From Micromonospora kangleipakensis (GTDB lineage: Bacteria > Actinomycetota > Actinomycetes > Mycobacteriales > Micromonosporaceae), in assembly GCF_004217615.1 (NCBI RefSeq), contig NZ_SHLD01000001.1:1488001-1552000 (forward strand): DNA of 64,000 nucleotides, given 5' to 3'. Shown here in pieces: positions 58,871 through 64,000 of the stretch (its first letter is position 1; every line of letters starts with the position of its first letter). Below the pieces are notes generated by a model, which was given only the letters and a program-made list of their open reading frames with translations, had not been told where the DNA came from and did no database searches. The position numbers and the translations under genes were made by a program.

Positions 58871-59515
58871 GTGAGCTGGTTCCAGCGGCCGCCCGGGTGG
58901 CCGGCGGTGCTGGTGGACGGTCCGGTGGTGCTGCGGCCCTACCGGCGCTCCGACGCGGCCGCCTGGGCGGAGGTGCGGCGCGCCAACCGGGCCTGGCTGT
59001 CCCCTTGGGAGTCCCACCTGCCCGGGAGCTGGAACGAGTCGAACTCGCCGGCCGCGTTCCGCTACGTCCACGCCGACCAGCGCCGCTCGGCGCGCACCGG
59101 TGACGGCATGCCGTTCGCCGTCTGCCTGCGTGAGCAGGGGCGGGAGCGGCTGGTCGGCCACCTCAACATCGGCAGCATCGTCCGGCGGGCGTTCTGCTCC
59201 GGGTACGTCGGGTACTGGGTGGACTCCAGGGTGGCCGGTCGCGGGGTGATCCCCACCGCGGTGGCGCTCGCCGTCGACCACGCTTTCGGTCCGGGTGGGC
59301 TGCACCGGGTCGAGGTGAACATCCGGCCGGAGAACCGGCCGTCCCGGCGGGTCGTGGAGAAACTCGGCTTCCGCGAGGAGGCGTACCACGTGCGCTACAT
59401 GCACATCGACGGCGCCTGGCGGGACCACATCGGATACGCGATGACCAACGAGGAAGTGGCCGCCGAGGGCGGGCTGCTGGCCCGGTGGCACCGCGTACGT
59501 GACAGCGCGGGGTGA
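58871..59515 (+). CDS. rimJ: GNAT N-acetyltransferase (RimJ-like)
   Basis: 214-residue acetyltransferase of the RimJ/RimL ribosomal-protein N-terminal acetylating group. VVLRPYRRSDAAAWAEVRRAN is the start of the fold. SRVAGRGVIPTAVALAVDHAF holds the acetyl-CoA loop. RVEVNIRPENRPSRRVVEKLGFREE is the typical C-terminal block with the N-x-S and GF residues. It matches Rv0995. GTG is the start. Confidence 0.9.
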   Translation: MSWFQRPPGWPAVLVDGPVVLRPYRRSDAAAWAEVRRANRAWLSPWESHLPGSWNESNSPAAFRYVHADQRRSARTGDGMPFAVCLREQGRERLVGHLNIGSIVRRAFCSGYVGYWVDSRVAGRGVIPTAVALAVDHAFGPGGLHRVEVNIRPENRPSRRVVEKLGFREEAYHVRYMHIDGAWRDHIGYAMTNEEVAAEGGLLARWHRVRDSAG

Positions 59516-59699
59516 AGCGTCCCACCCGCGACGCCCGGCGCGGCGCACGGTCAACCCGGTCGGGGGCCCGTAACCTCAAGTAACTGCAAGCTGTGGCAAG
59601 CGCCGCCCGCCCGCAGGATCTGCGCCGTGGACGACCATCCGGAGAAGATCCTGCGGCCGACCGGCGATTGCCTCGAACTCGGTGACGGGAGGGGTGAGG

Positions 59700-60491
59700 G
59701 TGCCGACCTCGGTGCTCCTCGCCGTCCTCGCCGCCGCCGGCCTGCTCGCCCTCGCGCCGGCGCTGGTCCGCCGGTACGACGCCACCGAGCGGTTGGTGGC
59801 GGAGCGGGCGCAGTCGACGGCGCGGGTGCTCCAGCGCCGCCGGCGGCGCCGCACTGTGCCGGGACGGCGCCCGGTCAACCCGTCCCGCTCCCTCGTCGTC
59901 ACACTGAGTGAGGATGCGAGCACGGGGAGTCTGGCAGCCCCGGTCTCCGCCCCACCCGCCCCGCGCCGCCCGAACCGGCTGCGCGCGGTGCCGCCCGCCC
60001 CGAACCGGTCCCGCCGACGGCACCCGCCGAAGCGGCGCCGCCACACCCCGGCGATCTACCGCCGCCGCCGGGTGCTCGCCGCGCTGCTGCTGCTCAACTT
60101 CGTCGAGCTGATCGGCGTGGTCCTGGTCAGCCCCGGGTTCTGGATCAGCGTCTCGGTCACCGGCGCGCTGCTCGTGGCGTACGTCGTACACCTGCGGCAG
60201 CGCGCCCTCGCCGAGCGCCGGCGGCGGCGCGCGGAGGCCCGGGAGGCGGCCTGGCTGGCCGCCCGGCAGGCCGAGGTGCGCCGCGAGCAGGCCCGCCGCG
60301 CCGCCGCCCGCCGGGAGGCCCAGCGCCGCCTGGCCGCCCAGCGGGAGGCAGTCCGCCGGACGGCGATGGGCCTCGACCGCCCCGCCGACCTCCCCCCGGC
60401 CGCAGCCGCGGGTGGCTCGGTCTCCTACCGCCGCACGGGCGGCCTCCGAGGCCGCCCCTACCAGTCCGGCCGCAACCCACACTCCGCCTGA
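59700..60491 (+). CDS. Three-helix membrane protein, GlpR/SepX-like
   Basis: 263 residues. It has an N-terminal transmembrane helix (about 3-22), a cytoplasmic Arg/Pro-rich region (about 25-125) and two closely spaced helices (about 130-150 and 153-172). A long basic coiled-coil-like helix follows (RQRALAERRRRRAEAREAAW) and a Pro/Ser tail. This layout and its place after galU, glp and rimJ match Rv0996, C. glutamicum GlpR and Streptomyces SepX, membrane receptors for Glp at the division site. GGGAGG lies 7 bases before the chosen GTG. Assignment is by context and topology. Confidence 0.75.
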   Translation: MPTSVLLAVLAAAGLLALAPALVRRYDATERLVAERAQSTARVLQRRRRRRTVPGRRPVNPSRSLVVTLSEDASTGSLAAPVSAPPAPRRPNRLRAVPPAPNRSRRRHPPKRRRHTPAIYRRRRVLAALLLLNFVELIGVVLVSPGFWISVSVTGALLVAYVVHLRQRALAERRRRRAEAREAAWLAARQAEVRREQARRAAARREAQRRLAAQREAVRRTAMGLDRPADLPPAAAAGGSVSYRRTGGLRGRPYQSGRNPHSA

Positions 60492-60509
60492 CCCCCGGCC
60501 GCGTTCCGG

Positions 60510-60587
60510 TTGATCCACTCCGTGCGGGGACATTGCGGTATCCCGGTGCCTGGGACACCGCAATGTCCCGCCCACCGAGTCGATCAA
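60510..60587. repeat. 78-base nearly perfect palindrome
   Basis: Outer arms TTGATC / GATCAA. The inner stem is GCGGGGACATTGCGGT (60524-60539), paired with ACCGCAATGTCCCGC and nearby bases (60552-60571) with a single mismatch. The middle segments are paired except for two C/C-type mismatches. The loop is about 7 bases. It may end the glpR-like transcript, but it is far longer than a normal terminator. Confidence 0.7.
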
Positions 60588-60697
60588 GGTAGAGGCTGTC
60601 GGAGGGGCGATTCGCGGCGAGGGCCGCAGACCTGTTAGCCTTGTCGCCGGCCCGCCCGGTGAAAGCCGGGTGGGACCGATGCCGGTTCGCCGGCGGA

Positions 60698-60774
60698 GGG
60701 GCTGTGGCGCAGACCGGTAGCGCACCTCGTTCGCATCGAGGGGGTCAGGGGTTCAAATCCCCTCAGCTCCACCA
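60698..60774 (+). tRNA. tRNA-Ala (anticodon CGC)
   Basis: 77 bases with a full cloverleaf. The acceptor stem GGGGCTG / CAGCTCC includes the G3-U70 pair that marks alanine tRNAs. The anticodon arm CCTCG-TTCGCAT-CGAGG gives anticodon CGC, the T arm is GGGG-TTCAAAT-CCCC, and an encoded CCA ends it. An integrase remnant lies just downstream, as expected of a tRNA used as an attachment site. Confidence 0.93.
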
Positions 60775-60781
60775 GTAACAC

Positions 60782-60809
60782 CATGGGGCAGCGGAAACGT
60801 TGCCCCATG
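60782..60809. terminator. Hairpin after tRNA-Ala
   Basis: Perfect 9-bp stem CATGGGGCA / TGCCCCATG with a 10-base loop, between the tRNA and the integrase remnant. Confidence 0.6.
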
Positions 60810-60835
60810 ATCGTTTGGCACAGATCCGGCACAAA

Positions 60836-61021
60836 TCACGGGAGATCCGGGGATTTCCCGGAGCGGTGACGCTTGGCGCTCGCGTCGCGGAGCGCGCTGC
60901 TGATGATGTTGCGACGGCGGTCTTTTTTGGGCCACCAGTGGACGTAGGTCTCCAGGGTGATGCGCAGGCTGGAGTGCCGTAGCGCGTTCTGCACGTCGGT
61001 GTGAGAACTTTCTGTACGGGA
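60836..61021 (-). pseudogene. Tyrosine recombinase (integrase) C-terminal remnant
   Basis: About 61 codons remain. The minus strand reads HTDVQNALRHSSLRITLETY, then VHWWPKKDRRRNII, ending in a basic tail and a stop. LRHSS..TLETY contains the LxH motif and the catalytic Tyr of phage/ICE integrases. The rest of the catalytic domain and the N-terminus are gone: an in-frame stop appears just beyond 61021. It faces the 3' end of the tRNA-Ala gene, so it is the scar of an element that integrated there. Confidence 0.8.
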
Positions 61022-61406
61022 TCAAGGCGGCCCGCTTCGCAGGCCGCTCGCGCCGCCGAACCTGGGCCGGGCCGATGGCCCGCCGCCGCGCCTCTGGCCT
61101 TCGGCCGCCAGCGCGTCGGTGATAGCCCGCCGGCGGCGCGACATACGACGAAGCCCCGAGCCGCCTAGATCAGCAGCACGGGGCTAGTGTTTCGTAATTG
61201 AGATCGTTTACATGGTTTGGTGTTACTTCATGCTGGTTGGCACTGGTGTGTGGGTTTGACGCGGGAGCAGCGGCCGAATCCGCGATTCGCGCCGGCGACG
61301 ATGGTTGTTTTTCCCTGGAGTTGCATGTCGTGAAGCTCTTTCGTTTCAGGTAGTCGATTTGTGGTATTAGGCCGGTGCACCTCGTGTCGAGCAGCACCAG
61401 TCAGGG
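61022..61406. other. Decayed island DNA without a supported gene
   Basis: About 385 bases with mixed composition: a GC-rich part full of GCCGGCGG-like words, then an AT-richer part (about 61186-61370). A small hairpin AGCCCCG / CGGGGCT (61152-61185) is present. Open frames here (for example 61170-61397 minus) lack a ribosome-binding site. It reads like debris of the element whose integrase remnant is next door. Confidence 0.5.
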
Positions 61407-62852
61407 TCAGGCGGGTGCGGGCAGCGTGCCGAGAACGCTTTCGACGCGGAGTGCCAGGGCAAGAAGCTCTTGGTCGTGGCCGTGTGCGCCGTTCAGTTCG
61501 ATCCCGATCGGCAGTCCGCTGCTGGTCAGCCCTGCCGGAAGACTGATCCCCGGGATGCCGGCGCCGCTGGCAGGAACCGTGTTCTTGGACAGGAAGAGAT
61601 GCGTCACGGCTTCACCTGCGACGCTGAACTCCCACTGGTCAGCGATGGCCGGCGCGGGCGCAGGGGTGGTGGGGAAGATCAGGGCGTCGAAGCCGTCTCG
61701 TGCGAACACATCACCGAGCCGCTGCTGCAGCTTCGGACGGTCGACGGCGAGAGTGGCGGCGTACTCCTCATCCGAGAGGTAAGCGGGGGCGCACGGCACG
61801 ACGGTGGCGCTCCACACTGCGTGGAGTTGCGGCTTGAGTCCGTTGTAGACGTCGTCGAACGAAACCGGGTAGTCGTTCTCGCGGAGGAACTGGGTCACGG
61901 CCTGCTGCGTCTCACGGAGGAACAGGTTCCACGCCGTCCGGTCCGCAAGGTCGGAGAAGTCGTCTCCGAGGTCGATCTCGACCACTTCGGCGCCGGCGTC
62001 GCGCAGGCGGCGCACGGTCTCCCAGAACTGCTGCTCGACGTCGGGATCGACGAGCTTGAGATAGTACTTGGGGGCGTAGGCGAATCGTGCACCAGTGAGG
62101 CCAGAAGCCTCAGACGGGGAAACGATCGCGCTGCGCCCGACGATCTGGTCGACCAGGATGCAGTCCTCGACGTTGCGAGCCAGGAGCCCTGTGGTATCGA
62201 GCACATGTGAGACCGGGGCTACTCCGCCGCGCGGCCACCGCCCGGTGGTCGGCTTGTAGCCGACGACGCCGGTCAAGGCCGCGGGGATCCTGATCGAGCC
62301 AACAGTGTCCCCGCCGAACGACGCCGGCACGATACGAGCGGCGACCGAGGCGGCCGAACCGCTTGAGGATCCGCCTGACAGGTGGTCCCGCTTGTACGGG
62401 TTCAGCACCTGTCCGTACTCGTCGTTGTGGCCGGTGACCCCGTACGACATCTCGACGAGGTTGTTTTTGCCGAACACGATCGCCCCGGCGGCTTTGACGG
62501 CGGTGACGGCCTCGGCGTCCGCCTCGGGAACGAACTCCTTGAGGGCCTTCAGGCCGAGCGTGGTGGGAAAATCCCGCGTCTGGTAGCTGTCCTTGATACC
62601 CACCGGGACACCGAGCAGGGGTGCCGTGGAGCCCGCGGCGCGTGCCTTGTCAGCAACGTTGGCCGCCTCGCGCACAGCCGATTCGTCGATCGTGATGAAC
62701 GAGTGGATATCCGAGTTCCTGCGTGCTTGGCGAAGGAGTGCGGCGGCGTAGGACTCGGCGGTGGTGTCGCCGCGGCGGATCGCGGCGGCGGCAGCCGCGA
62801 CGCCGAGCTCTACGAGCTGGGTGTCGCCGGCTCGTGCTGTGTCATCGAGCAT
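61407..62852 (-). CDS. Amidase signature family hydrolase
   Basis: 481 residues. The Ser-cisSer-Lys site is present: catalytic Lys in PVGIKDSYQT (about 82-91), GGSSSGSAASVAA for the cis-Ser loop and GGDTVGSIRIPAA for the nucleophile Ser. It resembles indole-acetamide or mandelamide hydrolases more than GatA, since no gat genes are near. The start shown has GAGGAAG before an ATG; a GTG at 62897 overlapping the upstream stop (GTGA) would add 15 residues. Codon use is less GC-biased than the chromosome core. Confidence 0.9.
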   Translation of the reverse strand: MLDDTARAGDTQLVELGVAAAAAAIRRGDTTAESYAAALLRQARRNSDIHSFITIDESAVREAANVADKARAAGSTAPLLGVPVGIKDSYQTRDFPTTLGLKALKEFVPEADAEAVTAVKAAGAIVFGKNNLVEMSYGVTGHNDEYGQVLNPYKRDHLSGGSSSGSAASVAARIVPASFGGDTVGSIRIPAALTGVVGYKPTTGRWPRGGVAPVSHVLDTTGLLARNVEDCILVDQIVGRSAIVSPSEASGLTGARFAYAPKYYLKLVDPDVEQQFWETVRRLRDAGAEVVEIDLGDDFSDLADRTAWNLFLRETQQAVTQFLRENDYPVSFDDVYNGLKPQLHAVWSATVVPCAPAYLSDEEYAATLAVDRPKLQQRLGDVFARDGFDALIFPTTPAPAPAIADQWEFSVAGEAVTHLFLSKNTVPASGAGIPGISLPAGLTSSGLPIGIELNGAHGHDQELLALALRVESVLGTLPAPA

Positions 62853-62893
62853 GATTTCTTCCTCTGGATCGTTGTGGGGCCGATTCGTCGCGG

Positions 62894-63436
62894 TCACTGG
62901 TTCACCGGACCAGCGAAGAGCGTGTCGGGTACGGGCACATCGAGGACCTGGAGCAAGTGGATGACTTTGCGGTCCAGTTCTTCCCCGACAGCCGTGATTT
63001 CCGGGGTGTCGAAGCTGGAGAACCGAGTGCTGGGCTGATCGATTGAGAACCGAGTGATGCCCAGCTCGTCGCGATGGATCGCTGCCCGCAACGGGGCGTA
63101 GAGCATCACTGCCGGATCGTGCCGGTACATCCGCTCGGCGATGGCGTGGTTGCCCATCAGGTAGGAGGAGCAGTCACCTGCGTCCCCGGCGAGCTGCATG
63201 GTCCCGCCGACGTCGGTGCTCCAGAACCGCATGAAGCCGTGCGGGGCGTTCTCCGCTGCCGCGCGGAGAACAGTGTCCCAGTCGGCCCGGTCGGCGCGCA
63301 GCCGCTCCATTCGCTTCGTGTCCAGCACGGGCACGGCGGCCTCGTATCGAGCACGGAAGTCCGCGAAGAACGCTCCGGTGTCGATCGACCAGCGGACGAC
63401 CTGATGGGGGACGGAGGTGAAGGTCTGGTCAGACAT
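62894..63436 (-). CDS. DUF302 domain protein
   Basis: 180 residues starting MSDQTFTSVPHQVVRWSID. The C-terminal 110 residues are a DUF302 fold (FMRFWSTDVGGTMQLAGDAG, YLMGNHAIAERMYRHDPAVM, YAPLRAAIHRDELGITRFS, VIHLLQVLDVPVP). The same frame is open upstream to an ATG at 63721 that has an excellent GGAGG site (MQEEESILLRFINARIDETG onward). A 275-residue protein with a 95-residue N-terminal extension is therefore equally possible. The extension is AT-richer in third positions. The gene is coupled or closely linked to the amidase that follows. The function is unknown. Confidence 0.75.
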   Translation of the reverse strand: MSDQTFTSVPHQVVRWSIDTGAFFADFRARYEAAVPVLDTKRMERLRADRADWDTVLRAAAENAPHGFMRFWSTDVGGTMQLAGDAGDCSSYLMGNHAIAERMYRHDPAVMLYAPLRAAIHRDELGITRFSIDQPSTRFSSFDTPEITAVGEELDRKVIHLLQVLDVPVPDTLFAGPVNQ

Positions 63437-63921
63437 TCGGTGCTCGCTCCTCTCGAGTTCGTGGCAGCGGCCCCGGGGCCCCTCGTAAGTATCCTTCCAA
63501 TCACGGTTAATCTTGCGGCGGACCGTATAGCCAGTTCTGCGTCGCCATTTCACGCGGGACGCCGCGCTCTCCCTGACAGCCCTTATGTGGGTGGGCGCGA
63601 GCTCGTCGGCGAGGGAAATTGCGTGTTCCACGAGTTCATTGATGTCGACGTCCTCCGGTCCCCCGGTTTCATCGATTCGGGCATTGATGAACCGCAGCAA
63701 GATCGATTCTTCTTCCTGCATCGGACGCCTCCACAGCAAGTAGGCAGCCGAACAGAATACACCCACAGCAGAGGAACCTCTACTCGATCCGAGGGCCGAG
63801 GCAGCGAGGCCCTGGCCAGACGGGAGGCTCGGCAAGAGGTACGCCTCCGGCGGGGCCTCGGGCACTCCGGGATGGTGGGCGCCATCCCGACAACCTTCGT
63901 CCGGGCAGAGCCGAGCGGGCA

Positions 63922-63980
63922 GGGCCTGCCCGGTCAAGGTCGTTCAGCCGCTGGGTGCTCCACCTTGACCGGGCAGGCCC
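63922..63980. repeat. 19-bp perfect inverted repeat near the right edge
   Basis: GGGCCTGCCCGGTCAAGGT (63922-63940) and its exact complement (63962-63980) around a 21-base loop. The left arm also overlaps a GGGCAGGGCCTGCCC partial palindrome. It has no T tract, so it may be a terminal repeat of a mobile element or a strong structured terminator. Confidence 0.65.
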
Positions 63981-64000
63981 CACCCGCTCCACAGTGTGCG

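Noticed and set aside
61170..61397. 75-codon minus-strand frame in the island debris
   Set aside because: No Shine-Dalgarno, no similarity to a known family, and located in decayed sequence.
1..64000. CRISPR array or biosynthetic gene cluster
   Set aside because: No regularly spaced repeats of 25-40 bases, and no polyketide, peptide or terpene synthase genes were found. PhzF and the SDRs alone are not evidence for one.

Overview
The window is about 64 kb of very GC-rich DNA (roughly 73 percent by eye). Genes are densely packed, GTG starts are common, and many start codons lie a few bases after a TAnnnT box with no Shine-Dalgarno. Gene content and order point to a high-GC actinomycete, most likely Micromonosporaceae (Micromonospora-like). 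Two long blocks follow the Mycobacterium tuberculosis gene order recalled from memory. Positions 3.6-17.9 kb parallel Rv1207-Rv1232c (folP2, DivIVA-domain protein, tagA, DUF3117, O-methyltransferase, htrA, tatB, mrp, DUF1003, MgtE-N/CBS). Positions 53.1-60.5 kb parallel Rv0991c-Rv0996 (fmdB, 5-formyl-THF cyclo-ligase, galU, moeA/glp, rimJ, membrane protein). No plasmid or phage backbone, CRISPR array or biosynthetic gene cluster is visible.

Layout. 0-3.6 kb: korA (cut by the left edge), a Pro/Thr-rich surface protein and a stand-alone nuoA. 3.6-17.9 kb: the folP2-to-mrp core block, with a PaaX-regulated enoyl-CoA hydratase, an SDR and leucyl aminopeptidase interspersed. 17.9-25.1 kb: phzF, a HAD hydrolase, an EamA transporter, a KimA-like potassium/amino-acid permease and a second permease that may be a late arrival. 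25.1-31.3 kb: an acetyltransferase fusion, SDRs, a malyl-CoA-lyase-type CoA ester lyase, two DUF4190 membrane proteins and an acyl-CoA dehydrogenase. 31.3-35.8 kb: membrane proteins, a TetR pair with two operator-like palindromes and a CoA-binding protein. 35.9-40.4 kb: a radical SAM protein of the Rv2578c family split by an intein and preceded by an SOS-box-like site, then DCC, HTTM, exported partner and thioredoxin. 41-53 kb: MaoC hydratase, TrmH methyltransferase, a PH-domain protein, a SigE-family sigma factor with probable anti-sigma, PHP, MarC, a RecB-like nuclease, MpaB-like and Fur proteins, and small membrane proteins. 53-60.5 kb: the fmdB-galU-glp-glpR block with a diguanylate cyclase inserted. 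60.7-64 kb: tRNA-Ala, an integrase remnant and an AT-richer amidase/DUF302 island.

The genes are mostly housekeeping and regulatory. They cover one-carbon and central carbon metabolism (korA, a 5-formyl-THF cyclo-ligase, ethylmalonyl-CoA-type enzymes), envelope and cell division (tatB, htrA, galU, glp/glpR), DNA repair (tagA, a RecB-like nuclease, the LexA-box radical SAM gene) and redox (thioredoxin, DCC/HTTM). The most unusual items are the intein inside the iron-sulfur motif of the radical SAM enzyme, its SOS-like box, the tRNA-linked decayed island, and several long palindromic repeats.
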